In this document: piece after piece, positions 16,542 to 25,116 of the stretch
How the letters are laid out: every line of letters begins with the position of its first letter
How positions within the stretch are numbered: position 1 is the stretch's first letter
Notes under the pieces: generated by a model
The model's input: only the letters and a program-made list of their open reading frames with translations
The model's database searches: none
Told to the model about the DNA's origin: nothing
NCBI GenBank assembly: GCA_049840875.1
Contig: JASGJE010000019.1
Coordinates: 620,001 to 684,000, forward strand
DNA: 64,000 bases
From: JAFDYH01 sp049840875
GTDB taxonomy: Bacteria; Bacteroidota; Bacteroidia; Chitinophagales; Chitinophagaceae
Direction of reading: 5' to 3'
Program-made: the position numbers and the translations under genes

Positions 16542-17228
16542 ATGCAAAAGTGGAGTATAAAGCGAAATTTAATTATCGGTCTGTTCAGCCTGACTTTATC
16601 GATGGCGCCGACGATGGAATCGCACGCAATCGTGTGGGTCATCATACAACAGGTTATCAAAAAAGTTTTAAAGGCACTCGATATTGCTGTCCAGCAATTA
16701 CAGAATAAAACCATCTGGCTGCAGAACGCGCAAAAGGCACTCGAAAATGCGATGTCAAAATTGAAGCTGGATGAAATTTCCGATTGGACCGAAAAACATC
16801 GCGCCCAATATGCGCAATATTTTGATGAACTCCGTACGGTAAAGGAAATCATTTCAGATTATCATAAGGTTAAAGAAATTATTGCCGCGCAAGCTCAACT
16901 GGTTGACGAATACAAAAAGGCAATCCGTCTTTTTCGCCAGGATAAAAATTTTACGGTTGAAGAAATTTCTTACATGGAGAAAGTCTATGCGGGTATCATG
17001 GACCAGAGCCTTAAAAATCTTGATCAACTCTTCCTGGTTGTAAACGCGCTTTCGACGCAAATGACGGATGAAAAGAGAATGGAGATTATCAACCAGGCAT
17101 CACTTCATATTGATCAGAACCTGGATGACCTGCGGCAGTTTAATGTCCAGAACATCAAGCTGAGTTTGCAGCGTGCTAAAGAATATAATGATGTTGATGT
17201 GGTGAAACGATTGTATGGACTGGAGTGA
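16542..17228 (+). CDS. TraI-like conjugal transfer protein (first of three paralogues)
   Basis: This is a 228-residue protein (start at 16542; 16533 is an alternative) with an N-terminal export signal ending near MESHA. The rest is almost entirely helical: NKTIWLQNAQKALENAMSKLK, then DWTEKHRAQYAQYFDEL, then a C-terminal module ending VVKRLYGLE. The family is the periplasmic TraI protein of Bacteroidota transfer systems. Its C-terminal half shares the pattern 'sYmekVYagimDqSLKNLDqL...mtDeeR...I' with the next two genes, so the three arose by duplication. Confidence 0.72.
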   Translation: MQKWSIKRNLIIGLFSLTLSMAPTMESHAIVWVIIQQVIKKVLKALDIAVQQLQNKTIWLQNAQKALENAMSKLKLDEISDWTEKHRAQYAQYFDELRTVKEIISDYHKVKEIIAAQAQLVDEYKKAIRLFRQDKNFTVEEISYMEKVYAGIMDQSLKNLDQLFLVVNALSTQMTDEKRMEIINQASLHIDQNLDDLRQFNVQNIKLSLQRAKEYNDVDVVKRLYGLE

Positions 17229-17288
17229 AACACCCCTGCGTTGTAAGTAAGAAGTTATGCGTAGTACGTTTTATATATGTGACCTGGA

Positions 17289-17879
17289 ATGAGAAAGACA
17301 GTTGTAATACTATTTATGATTTGTTCAATGGCTACCGCCGCACAGTCGGACGTGTCCACGAAAGTCAAACAGATTGCATTGCTGCAGGCCTATATCGGAT
17401 GGCTGGAAAAAGGATACGACATCGCCAGAAAAGGACTTACGACTATCGGTGCTATAAAAGACAAACACTGGAAACTGGATATTGATTTTTTTAATTCGCT
17501 TAGTACTATTAACCCGAAGATTGCGAAATATGGAAAGGTTGCAGCGATACTTTCAGTGGTTGAAGGTATTGCTAAAGAATGTGCATCTCTGAAAAAAGTA
17601 TCAGTAAACCCTGATGAAGTTTCGTACATCAGCAGTGTGACGGCACACTTGCTAGTCGAGTGTGAGCTCCTGGCGGCTCAGCTCGGTAAGATCATCACTG
17701 ATCACGTTTATCAGTTAACCGATGATGAGCGAATTAAGCGTATTGATGCTATTTATAATGACGCTGTTGATCAATACGATTTCATCCGTCATTTTTCGGA
17801 GCAGGCTAAGTTACTGATCCGTGAACGCAAAAAAGAAAGTAATGATATCTCCGTCTCTGAAAAGTTGCACTCATTATGA
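17289..17879 (+). CDS. TraI/TerB-like transfer protein (second paralogue)
   Basis: This is a 196-residue protein with a signal peptide ending at TAAQS. It is helical with ERIKRIDAIYNDAVDQYDFIR near the end, and is usually annotated as TerB-family in Bacteroidota elements. It ends by overlapping the start of the third paralogue by four bases (ATGA). The YDIARKGLTTIGAIKDKHWKLDIDFFNSL segment matches YDILFGGYTTIKNIAEGNFNLHKTFLDGL in the next protein. It is probably a periplasmic structural subunit; a link to tellurite resistance is only a name. Confidence 0.7.
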   Translation: MRKTVVILFMICSMATAAQSDVSTKVKQIALLQAYIGWLEKGYDIARKGLTTIGAIKDKHWKLDIDFFNSLSTINPKIAKYGKVAAILSVVEGIAKECASLKKVSVNPDEVSYISSVTAHLLVECELLAAQLGKIITDHVYQLTDDERIKRIDAIYNDAVDQYDFIRHFSEQAKLLIRERKKESNDISVSEKLHSL

Positions 17880-18511
17880 AAAAATTACTACCGGCCTTTG
17901 TTTTATTTCTCTGCTGTTGCGTTCACAGTCAACGAACATATGCCCAGTCAGAGGAACTGGAACAATTGATACTCGATCTCGAAAAGCTGGCGCAGCTAAA
18001 ACAAATTCTCAGTGATCTGAAGAAGGGCTACGACATATTATTCGGTGGCTATACTACCATCAAAAATATTGCGGAAGGGAATTTCAATCTTCATAAAACT
18101 TTCCTGGATGGATTACTGGCCGTGAGTCCTGCGGTTAAAAATTATAAACGGATAGCGGATATTGTCTCTTACCAGCTGCAACTAGTTAAAGAATATAAAG
18201 GGGCAATTAACCGGTTCCGTGAGGATGACAATTTCAGCATTGATGAACTGACTTATATCTCTACTGTATATGCGAAACTTGTGGATGGCAGTCTAAAGAA
18301 TTTAGATGCACTTGCCATTGTCATTACTGCAGGTAAGGCGAGGATGAGTGATGATGAACGGGTAAACACGATTGATACTATTTACCGGGATATGGAGGAT
18401 AAACTTGCGTTTCTGCGATGGTTTAACAATTCGGCCGCGGTGCTTTCATTGCAGCGGAGTAAGGACGCTAATGATGTGAAGGTGTCGAAGCAGTTGTATG
18501 GAGCGCAGTAA
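17876..18511 (+). CDS. TraI/TerB-like transfer protein (third paralogue)
   Basis: This is a 211-residue protein with a signal peptide (MKKLLPAFVLFLCCCVHSQ). It has a coiled-coil-like start (EELEQLILDLEKLAQLKQILSDL), then the shared TTIKNIAEGNF module and the C-terminal MSDDERVNTIDTIYRDMEDK. It carries features of both preceding genes: its middle resembles the second and its C-terminus (SLQRSKDANDVKVSKQLYG) matches the first (SLQRAKEYNDVDVVKRLYG). It is translationally coupled to the second. Confidence 0.72.
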   Translation: MKKLLPAFVLFLCCCVHSQRTYAQSEELEQLILDLEKLAQLKQILSDLKKGYDILFGGYTTIKNIAEGNFNLHKTFLDGLLAVSPAVKNYKRIADIVSYQLQLVKEYKGAINRFREDDNFSIDELTYISTVYAKLVDGSLKNLDALAIVITAGKARMSDDERVNTIDTIYRDMEDKLAFLRWFNNSAAVLSLQRSKDANDVKVSKQLYGAQ

Positions 18512-18553
18512 GTTTCTAAGTAATTCGTTTTGCGTTGTAAAAGAAGAGTGAAA

Positions 18554-18571
18554 TCCCGATAGCTACCGGGA
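18554..18571. repeat. 18-base near-perfect palindrome
   Basis: TCCCGATAGCTACCGGGA pairs with itself at all but one position. It sits in the short spacer before traJ. Palindromes of the CCCGATAGC/GCTATCGGG kind recur in Bacteroidota intergenic DNA, so this is likely a copy of a dispersed element, with possible hairpin activity in the mRNA. Confidence 0.45.
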
Positions 18572-18592
18572 GAAAAGTGAAAAATGTGAGCG

Positions 18593-19762
18593 ATGGGAAA
18601 GTGTATAAAGATTTGTTTGTGTTTTATTGTTTGTATTGATTACTGTAATGTAGTCCATGCGCAGCTCGCCGATGAGATGAATAGTTTGCATGGGGTGCTT
18701 GATCAACTCTATTCGGAAATGATGCCGCTTTGCGGTAAACTGATCGGTGTCGGCAGAGGCCTCGCGGGATTTGCTGCCACGTGGTATATCGCTTCAAGAG
18801 TGTGGCGGCACCTGGCCAATGCGGAACCAATTGATTTTTATCCTTTATTCCGGCCGTTTGTTTTAGGGTTTGCTGTGCTGATATTTCCCTCGGTGATTGG
18901 TATGATTAACGGTGTCATGCAGCCCACAGTCACAGCCACCGAGCAAATGGTTACTGATTCTAACAAAGCCATCCAGGTTTTGCTGGAGCAAAAAGAAGAA
19001 GCCATTCAAAAAAGTTCAGTATGGCAAATGTATGTCGGAGAAACAGGTAGTGGTGACCGTGATAAATGGTATAAATACACCCATCCCGATGACCCTACCG
19101 GAGAAAGTGAAGGATGGCTGGAGTCGGTTGGCAATGATATCAAATTTGCCTTTGCCAAGGCCAGCTATAATTTCAGGAATACGGTTAAAGAATGGCTGAG
19201 TGAAGTACTCCGTATCTTATACGAAGCAGCTGCCCTATGCATCGACACCATCCGCACATTTTATCTTGTCGTGCTTGCCATCCTTGGACCGCTTGTGTTT
19301 GGTATTGCTGTATTCGACGGGTTCCAGCATACGCTCACCATCTGGATTGCGCGTTACCTCAATATTTTCTTATGGTTGCCCGTGGCCAACATCTTTGGCA
19401 GTATCATCGGCAGGATCCAGGAAAAAATGCTCACCCTGGACATACAGCAGGTACAGGATTATGGTGATACCTTTTTCTCCTCTACCGATACCGCTTACCT
19501 GATTTTTATGATTATCGGTATCATTGGTTATTTCACGGTTCCGACTGTTGCCAACTATATAGTTCATGCCGGTGGCGGTAATTCATTACTCTATAAGGTT
19601 ACCAATATTATAACCAGCAGTAGCCGTTCGCTGGTGCAGGGTGCCCATTCCTCAGCAACCGGTATGGTAAAAGATGTGTATGGTGATGCGAAGGGAATGA
19701 TGAGCGGAGGGATGGAAAGTAAAGGAAATAATTATCTCAAAGACAAGGTGAAAGGGAAGTAA
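18593..19762 (+). CDS. traJ: conjugative transposon protein TraJ (VirB6-like)
   Basis: This is a 389-residue protein with an N-terminal signal ending VVHAQ. GVGRGLAGFAATWYIASRVWRHLANAEPIDFYPLFRPF is a TraJ hallmark. Several membrane helices follow, among them FYLVVLAILGPLVFGIAVFDG and AYLIFMIIGIIGYFTVPTVANYIVHAG. TraJ is the polytopic inner-membrane channel component of the Bacteroides system. It lies between the TraI paralogues and traK, as in CTnDOT-type operons. Confidence 0.9.
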   Translation: MGKCIKICLCFIVCIDYCNVVHAQLADEMNSLHGVLDQLYSEMMPLCGKLIGVGRGLAGFAATWYIASRVWRHLANAEPIDFYPLFRPFVLGFAVLIFPSVIGMINGVMQPTVTATEQMVTDSNKAIQVLLEQKEEAIQKSSVWQMYVGETGSGDRDKWYKYTHPDDPTGESEGWLESVGNDIKFAFAKASYNFRNTVKEWLSEVLRILYEAAALCIDTIRTFYLVVLAILGPLVFGIAVFDGFQHTLTIWIARYLNIFLWLPVANIFGSIIGRIQEKMLTLDIQQVQDYGDTFFSSTDTAYLIFMIIGIIGYFTVPTVANYIVHAGGGNSLLYKVTNIITSSSRSLVQGAHSSATGMVKDVYGDAKGMMSGGMESKGNNYLKDKVKGK

Positions 19763-19830
19763 TAAGTAGTACGTGGTGTGTTGTAAGTGATAAGTAATCA
19801 GTAACCGCTAAATGAATTTGTAAAGAAGTT

Positions 19831-20448
19831 ATGTTCAGGCAGACTAAAAATATTGATACGGCATTCAGGCAGATCAGGCTATTCTCTGTCATTGTTCTGT
19901 TCAGTAGTTCTTTGATCGCCCTCTATTCTGTTTATAAGAGCGATGCTGCCATCACTGCCTCGCAACGGCGGATTTATATTTTAGCCAATGGTAAGGCGTT
20001 GGAGGCGTATGCAGCGGAACGCAAGGATAATATCCCGGTAGAGGCAAGGGACCACGTGAGAATGTTTCACTATAATTTTTTTACGCTTGACCCGGATGAG
20101 AACGTAATCAGGACAAATATTACCAAGGCCCTTTATTTAGCAGACGGGACCGCCAAACGGCAATATGATAATCTTAAAGAGACCGGTTATTATGCGGGCC
20201 TGATTTCCGGAAATATTTCACAGGAACTTATTACTGACAGTATTCGTATCAATACCGATAGCTATCCCTATTATTTTGAATTCAACGGGGAGCAGAAAAT
20301 TATACGGCCCGGCAGTGTTATTACCCGGAGTCTTATTTCAGAAGGTTATCTACGCAGCGTGAGCCGGTCCGATAATAACCCACATGGCTTTTTAATTGAA
20401 CGATGGAGAATCGTAGAAAATAAAGATTTAAAAACTGAAAGCAGATGA
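19831..20448 (+). CDS. traK: conjugative transposon protein TraK (VirB8-like)
   Basis: This is a 205-residue protein. A short cytoplasmic start (MFRQTKNIDTAFRQIR) leads into one membrane helix and a periplasmic domain with the family signature RDHVRMFHYNFFTLDPDE and a late SVITRSLISEGYLRSVSRSDNNPHGFLIERW segment. TraK is the bitopic assembly factor that links the inner-membrane complex to TraM and TraN. It overlaps traL by four bases. Confidence 0.9.
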   Translation: MFRQTKNIDTAFRQIRLFSVIVLFSSSLIALYSVYKSDAAITASQRRIYILANGKALEAYAAERKDNIPVEARDHVRMFHYNFFTLDPDENVIRTNITKALYLADGTAKRQYDNLKETGYYAGLISGNISQELITDSIRINTDSYPYYFEFNGEQKIIRPGSVITRSLISEGYLRSVSRSDNNPHGFLIERWRIVENKDLKTESR

Positions 20449-20864
20449 TGAACCAGGATATTCTTGCACAGAAAATTGCCGACTGGCTTTTGAAAATGCA
20501 CCGTAAACTTAATCTATTTTTGTTGCGAAAGGCTGGCCAGGTACCGAGACGTGTAATGACGTTTATTTTTTCTGTACTCTGCATCCTGTTCCTTGTCTTC
20601 AGTGTATGGGCCATCGTGAAGGCCTTCAGGACGGTACCATTGCCAATTACCATATCTCATTTGAACAAACCGGTCGTAGCTGAAAAACTGACCCCACCGG
20701 ATATTTTACCCGGAACCATTCTTCAGCAACTCGGACGATATCAGCATTACCTTGACAGTCTTCATGATTATAACCCCCCTTTGTTTGACAGTATTTGTCA
20801 TGGGAGGCCAGGCCTGATAGATAGTCTTCATGAAATTGTAAAAATTTATTCCCCCCAACCTTAA
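20445..20864 (+). CDS. traL: conjugative transposon protein TraL
   Basis: This is a 139-residue protein. A basic cytoplasmic start is followed by one membrane helix (about residues 36-58, FIFSVLCILFLVFSVWAIVKAF) and a short periplasmic tail with a Pro-rich stretch. The position between traK and traM, the size and the topology match TraL. Two in-frame ATGs (20445, 20448) are both usable; the first overlaps the traK stop. The assignment rests more on order than on sequence. Confidence 0.75.
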   Translation: MMNQDILAQKIADWLLKMHRKLNLFLLRKAGQVPRRVMTFIFSVLCILFLVFSVWAIVKAFRTVPLPITISHLNKPVVAEKLTPPDILPGTILQQLGRYQHYLDSLHDYNPPLFDSICHGRPGLIDSLHEIVKIYSPQP

Positions 20865-20868
20865 AACT

Positions 20869-22080
20869 ATGCAGTCAGTAACTGTCTCCCCGGTCATTGC
20901 GCGGAAACGTAAACTATTACTTCTACTCCCGTTATTTACCCTTCCTTTTCTTACACTGGCATTCTGGTCGATGGGAGGCGGTAAAGCTACCGGTGATCAG
21001 CATACGAATACGATATTGCCAGGTGGTCTCAACCCTCAGCTGCCTGATGCCAGCTTTAAGGGCGAAAACGGTATGACTAAGCTTTCGTATTACGAAAAGG
21101 CGGATTATGACTCAGCCAAGAAGGAGGAACAACTACGAAATGATCCTTACCATACAATAAAGTCGATATCAACTATTGAAAATTCCATGCCTGTGACTGA
21201 TAGTAACGAGGAAAAAGTCTATGCAAAGATTGCTGCGCTCAAGGAAGCCATGAATAAACGATCTGTTAAGGTAAACGAACCGGATTTCAGAAAAACGTTC
21301 GATCCGAACGGTAATTCAGATGAAGCCGATCGTTTGGAGAACATGATGCGTACGATGCAACAGCCTCATGCGGCACATGATCCTGAGATTGATCAACTCA
21401 GCGGGATGCTCGATAAGATCATGGATATCCAGCATCCTGAAAGAATGAAAGGGGTTCCGGGAACATCGCAAAAAGAAGGACATGTATACCCGGTACTAAC
21501 GGACTCGCCTGACCGAAATGTTTCCCTGCTTGTTCATGATGTGACCACAAAACCGGAGATCCTCCCTGCGGATACCGGATTTTATTCATTGAGCGACCCT
21601 TTTTCTGAAGAGCCGATTAATGCGATAGAAGCGGTTATTCATGAAAACAGAAGTCTCGTGAACGGTGCCGTTGTCAAGCTCCGGCTACTTACCGCTGTTA
21701 CGGTCAACCGTACAGTTATCCCAACGGGTAATTTTATTTATGGGAAAGCGTCGCTCGCCGGGGAACGATTAACCATCAGCGTTAGTTCCATCCGGTATAA
21801 CCATTCACTCTTCCCGGTTTCGCTCCAGGTTTACGATATGGACGGTATGGAAGGTGTGTTTATCCCCGGCGCCATTACGCGGGATGCTGTCAAGGAGTCG
21901 TCAGAGCGGGCGATACAGGGAATTGCATTAAACTCTCTGGATCCTTCCATCGGAGCGCAGGCAGCGGGAGCAGGCATCGAGGCCGCAAAGAACCTTCTCA
22001 CGAGGAAGGTCAAACTCATAAAAGTTTTTGTGAAAGCAGGCTATAAGGTATTGTTGAAAGAGAAGGCAACCTCTCCCTGA
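20869..22080 (+). CDS. traM: conjugative transposon protein TraM (VirB10-like)
   Basis: This is a 403-residue protein. It has an N-terminal cytoplasmic segment, one membrane helix (LLLLLPLFTLPFLTLAFW), a long hydrophilic linker, and a C-terminal domain with IEAVIHENRSLVNGAVVKLRLL and IPTGNFIYGKASLAGERL, which are typical TraM beta-barrel segments. TraM spans the periplasm and connects inner- and outer-membrane parts of the channel. It follows traL by four bases. Confidence 0.88.
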   Translation: MQSVTVSPVIARKRKLLLLLPLFTLPFLTLAFWSMGGGKATGDQHTNTILPGGLNPQLPDASFKGENGMTKLSYYEKADYDSAKKEEQLRNDPYHTIKSISTIENSMPVTDSNEEKVYAKIAALKEAMNKRSVKVNEPDFRKTFDPNGNSDEADRLENMMRTMQQPHAAHDPEIDQLSGMLDKIMDIQHPERMKGVPGTSQKEGHVYPVLTDSPDRNVSLLVHDVTTKPEILPADTGFYSLSDPFSEEPINAIEAVIHENRSLVNGAVVKLRLLTAVTVNRTVIPTGNFIYGKASLAGERLTISVSSIRYNHSLFPVSLQVYDMDGMEGVFIPGAITRDAVKESSERAIQGIALNSLDPSIGAQAAGAGIEAAKNLLTRKVKLIKVFVKAGYKVLLKEKATSP

Positions 22081-22125
22081 TTCGTTGCTTGAGGAACGAA
22101 ATTGAAACTACTTAAAACTTAATGA

Positions 22126-22890
22126 ATGAAAAGAATAGTAAGTGTGGTTTGTGCGTTGTTGATTTTTAGTACCGCTTTTTCCCAGGATAGTTTAAAGCTG
22201 ACCACCGATAAAACAACCTGCATCGTTTTTCCTTTTACAATTGTTCATGTTGATAAAGGAACTAGAGATGTGCTTGTGCAGACAGTTAAAGAAACGGGTA
22301 ATGTTTTACTCGCGAAAGCGGCCTGCATCGATTTTCATCCTACGAATCTGAGTGTACTTACTGCAGACGGAAGCCTCTATTCCTTTATCGTTTATTATGA
22401 CAACAGCGCCGTGCAATTTGTGTATAAAGCACCGGTACAGGTTAAAACATCTATAGAAACTTATGCCAGGAACCTTTTAACACGTCCCCCTTTTCTACAC
22501 AGACCGAGGGACCAGCGTTGGGGCGTGCAGGCTTTGGTCTCCGGGATTTATATCAAGGACCATGTTCTTTATGTTCAGCTACTTTTTACGAACAGGAGCC
22601 CGCTTGATTATGATATCGATTTCCTGCATGTCTACATCCGGGATAAGCGAAAAGTTAAACGGACGGCCTCCCAGGAAATTGAACTGAAGCCTATTTATAA
22701 GGCCGGTAACAGTTCGACGATCCGTTCGTTCGGCGCAACGGTCATCGTGCTTGCGCTCGAACAATTTACAATTCCTGAGGGAAAATGGTTTGTTATTGAA
22801 GTTAGTGAGAAGAACGGAGGCCGAAACCTGTTGCTAAAAGCAGGCAACCGTAAAATTGTAAGAGCGAAACTACTGCCGGATATACAATGA
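22126..22890 (+). CDS. traN: conjugative transposon protein TraN (VirB9-like, DUF4138)
   Basis: This is a 254-residue protein with a signal peptide (MKRIVSVVCALLIFSTAFS). The mature protein opens with LTTDKTTCIVFPFTIVHVDKGTRDVLVQ, the TraN start, and continues as a beta-rich domain with LLFTNRSPLDYDIDFLHVYI. It should form the outer-membrane part of the channel with TraM. The order traJ-K-L-M-N is fully conserved here. Confidence 0.88.
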   Translation: MKRIVSVVCALLIFSTAFSQDSLKLTTDKTTCIVFPFTIVHVDKGTRDVLVQTVKETGNVLLAKAACIDFHPTNLSVLTADGSLYSFIVYYDNSAVQFVYKAPVQVKTSIETYARNLLTRPPFLHRPRDQRWGVQALVSGIYIKDHVLYVQLLFTNRSPLDYDIDFLHVYIRDKRKVKRTASQEIELKPIYKAGNSSTIRSFGATVIVLALEQFTIPEGKWFVIEVSEKNGGRNLLLKAGNRKIVRAKLLPDIQ

Positions 22891-22922
22891 ACGACATTTT
22901 ATAATTTTTAAATAATACAATC

Positions 22923-23729
22923 ATGAATGAGCAAAATTTTGAATACCTGAGCAAGCAATTAAAGCTGACAGGATTTGGTGAAGAATTACGCGAAGGACTG
23001 AAGTCAAAAATGGAAAAAGGGGAAACGGCATTTACGTTGTTCCATGATAAGGATTATGGCCGTGACTCTACTGTTGCGACACTCCAGTTTAATAAATCGG
23101 AAAACAGCGGTCTTTATTTTTTTAACCGGTATAACCTGCTTGTAAAAACGCCTCAGTCCACCGAGCCCATCAAACAAACATTTTATATCAATTCGAAGGA
23201 AGATAACATTACACTGAAGGAAGGTTATAACCTGATGAGTGGACGGGCGGTACACAAGGAGCTGACCCCAAAAGAAGGCGAGAAGTATAAAGCATGGGTA
23301 CAGCTTGACTTTAAAGCCACCGATAAATATGGGAATTTTGAAATGAAAAAATTCCATGAGAAATATGGTTATGATCTTGAAAAAACCTTGAGTAAATATC
23401 CTTTAAAAGAACTCAGCAGCCCTGAAGATAAAAAATTGCTAGTTGAATCGCTTGAACGAGGCAATCGGCAATCAGCTACGTTCGTTCATAACGGTAAAGA
23501 ACAGCGGATATTTGTTGAAGCTTCGCCGCAGTTCAAGTCGCTTAATTTATATGATGCCAGTATGAAAAGGGTACAGGCGCAAACTTTGTATGATAAGAAC
23601 AACGAATCGCAGGGTGTTCAACAGGAGACGAAAAAGGAAAGCCTGCAACAGGAGAAAACCGGCGGTGATGATGACGCAGATGCGACCGGTAAGAAACAAT
23701 CCAGGCGCAAAGGGCAAAGAGTTTCCTGA
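22923..23729 (+). CDS. conserved mobile-element protein (DUF3945-like region)
   Basis: This is a 268-residue soluble protein. The opening MNEQNFEYLSKQLKLTGFGEEL, then TFYINSKEDNITLKEGYNLMSGRAVHKEL and YKAWVQLDFKATDKYGNFEMKKFHEKYGYDLE, match a family repeatedly found in Bacteroidota conjugative elements. The last part is low-complexity and charged (QQETKKESLQQEKTGGDDDA). The biochemical role is unknown. It follows traN by 32 bases and precedes a small winged-helix-like gene. Confidence 0.75.
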   Translation: MNEQNFEYLSKQLKLTGFGEELREGLKSKMEKGETAFTLFHDKDYGRDSTVATLQFNKSENSGLYFFNRYNLLVKTPQSTEPIKQTFYINSKEDNITLKEGYNLMSGRAVHKELTPKEGEKYKAWVQLDFKATDKYGNFEMKKFHEKYGYDLEKTLSKYPLKELSSPEDKKLLVESLERGNRQSATFVHNGKEQRIFVEASPQFKSLNLYDASMKRVQAQTLYDKNNESQGVQQETKKESLQQEKTGGDDDADATGKKQSRRKGQRVS

Positions 23730-23747
23730 AGGACAGTTAGTAACACG

Positions 23748-24071
23748 ATGAACGGTAACCCAACCCCGGGGTTGTCAGCAGACCGGGCAGCTATACTTTA
23801 TTCATTTATGAAAACGGTACAGGGAGACGCCCGTATTACCGTATTTCACATCTCTGTATTTATCTGCCTGGTTTGTCTTGCCCCTGACGCACCCTTACGC
23901 CAACCGCTATCCGTGTTTGGCCGTGACATGATGCCGCTTTGTAAAATCTCTGGCAGCGCCACTTATCATCGCACGATCCGGCAACTCGCAGCATACGGCT
24001 ACATCCGGTATGTTCCTTCGTGCAATCATTTTATGGGGAGTTTGGTTTTCCTGGTAAGCGATACGTTTTAA
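23748..24071 (+). CDS. small winged-helix-like mobile-element protein
   Basis: This is a 107-residue protein. The pattern RITVFHISVFICLVCLA, then PLSVFGRDMMPLCKISGSATYHRTIRQLAAYGYIRYVPS, is the helix-turn-helix plus wing layout of small proteins often encoded in Bacteroidota ICEs. It probably binds DNA and may regulate transfer or replication of the element. It is the last gene that clearly belongs to the transfer operon. Confidence 0.65.
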   Translation: MNGNPTPGLSADRAAILYSFMKTVQGDARITVFHISVFICLVCLAPDAPLRQPLSVFGRDMMPLCKISGSATYHRTIRQLAAYGYIRYVPSCNHFMGSLVFLVSDTF

Positions 24072-24418
24072 GTAATACATTATACGTTGAAGATTCCTGG
24101 TTGTGGATTAACAGTTGTTCACCGATTTTCTCCCAAATTAAACGCGTCAGGGATTGCAGCAACGTACCGTGTACGGCGGAAAGCCCGACCCGACCATCGT
24201 CGGGGGACGCACAAAACCAGTTAATCATCGCTGTTGCCGTCGTTTCCTTCAGGAGTGCGTTACCGACAGCGGACATTTGAGTTTTATGAACCATTGATAT
24301 CAGACAGGAGGGTGATAGGGGAATAGGAGGATAAAACCTCATAGCGACGCTTCATTATCAAGTTTCCATGGCATGATTCAATTAAATTTTGAAACAATTG
24401 AAACGTATTGCACTATAA
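24072..24418. other. spacer after the transfer operon
   Basis: About 350 bases. A minus-strand frame (start near 24294, running into the 3' end of the gene on the other strand) could encode a 70-90 residue helical protein (NALLKETTATAMINWFCASPDDG), but it shows no family features and overlaps a better gene. I leave it uncalled. The spacer starts with the degenerate AGTAATACATTATACG-like sequence seen elsewhere in the operon. Confidence 0.3.
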
Positions 24419-24443
24419 AAAGGGCAGTAAAAACTGCCCCTTT
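24419..24443. terminator. bidirectional terminator
   Basis: A 7-bp stem GGGCAGT/ACTGCCC with an AAAA loop is flanked by A- and T-rich runs. It ends the SWIB gene on the minus strand and can also stop readthrough from the transfer operon. Confidence 0.75.
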
Positions 24444-24465
24444 CATTCGATTACAATGGTTCTAC

Positions 24466-24846
24466 TTAGCTTACATGTTTACTTACAATTTTTGCAAGAT
24501 CAAACATTGATACCTGGTTTTTTCCGCCAAACAATGTTTTCAATTTTGCATCTGCATTAATCATCCGTTTGTTGGTCTTATCCTGCAGCCCGTTCTTTTT
24601 GATGTAGACCCAGATCTGTTTAATGATCTCAGTTCTCGGTATTGCTTTTGTTCCGATCACGTCACCCAAGGCTGCTGATGGTGTAAGCGCCACCATAAAT
24701 GCAGGATTTGGTTTACGGGCGGGTTTTTTCTTTGGAGCGGGTTTTTTAGAAGCCGCTTTCTTCGGAGCTGCCTTTTTTGCTACTGCTTTTTTAGGAGCCG
24801 CTTTTTTTGCTGCTTTCTTTGGTGCAGCTTTCTTTTTCGTTGCCAT
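24466..24846 (-). CDS. SWIB/MDM2-domain protein with a histone-H1-like tail
   Basis: This is a 126-residue protein. The first 46 residues are repeats of KKAAPKKA type, a basic DNA-binding tail. Residues 50-126 form a SWIB domain: FMVALTPSAALGDVIG through IPRTEIIKQIWVYIKKNGLQD and ending in LAKIVSKHVS. Such proteins are common in Bacteroidota and Chlamydia and are thought to act on nucleoid structure. Orientation is opposite to the transfer genes and the recombinase, so it may mark a different module inside the element. Confidence 0.85.
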   Translation of the reverse strand: MATKKKAAPKKAAKKAAPKKAVAKKAAPKKAASKKPAPKKKPARKPNPAFMVALTPSAALGDVIGTKAIPRTEIIKQIWVYIKKNGLQDKTNKRMINADAKLKTLFGGKNQVSMFDLAKIVSKHVS

Positions 24847-25116
24847 TCGTTAGAATTTAAGGTTAGTAAAAATTAAAGGTAAAAAGAATTTGTATTGAAG
24901 GAAATTTTATCAATGAGTGTCTGCAGGATTTATTTCTTTTATCGTCGACGTATCGGTGAAGAGGGTTTTCCTCCATCACCTCGGATGATGGTGCACTGCG
25001 TTGTTGGTATTACTTTGAGGGTCTTTCAAAAACGAGGTTTATTATTTATTCATTGAAATGAGAAATGAATGATGGAATGTTTGAATATAACTTTCATGTT
25101 ATGCGAGTCTTTGTGA

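Noticed and set aside
17289..18511. Tellurite resistance genes
   Set aside because: The TerB name attached to these families is misleading; context and export signals point to a transfer-apparatus role.
24031..24342. Minus-strand frame in the spacer after the transfer operon
   Set aside because: It overlaps the end of the winged-helix gene and shows no family features; kept only as a remark.
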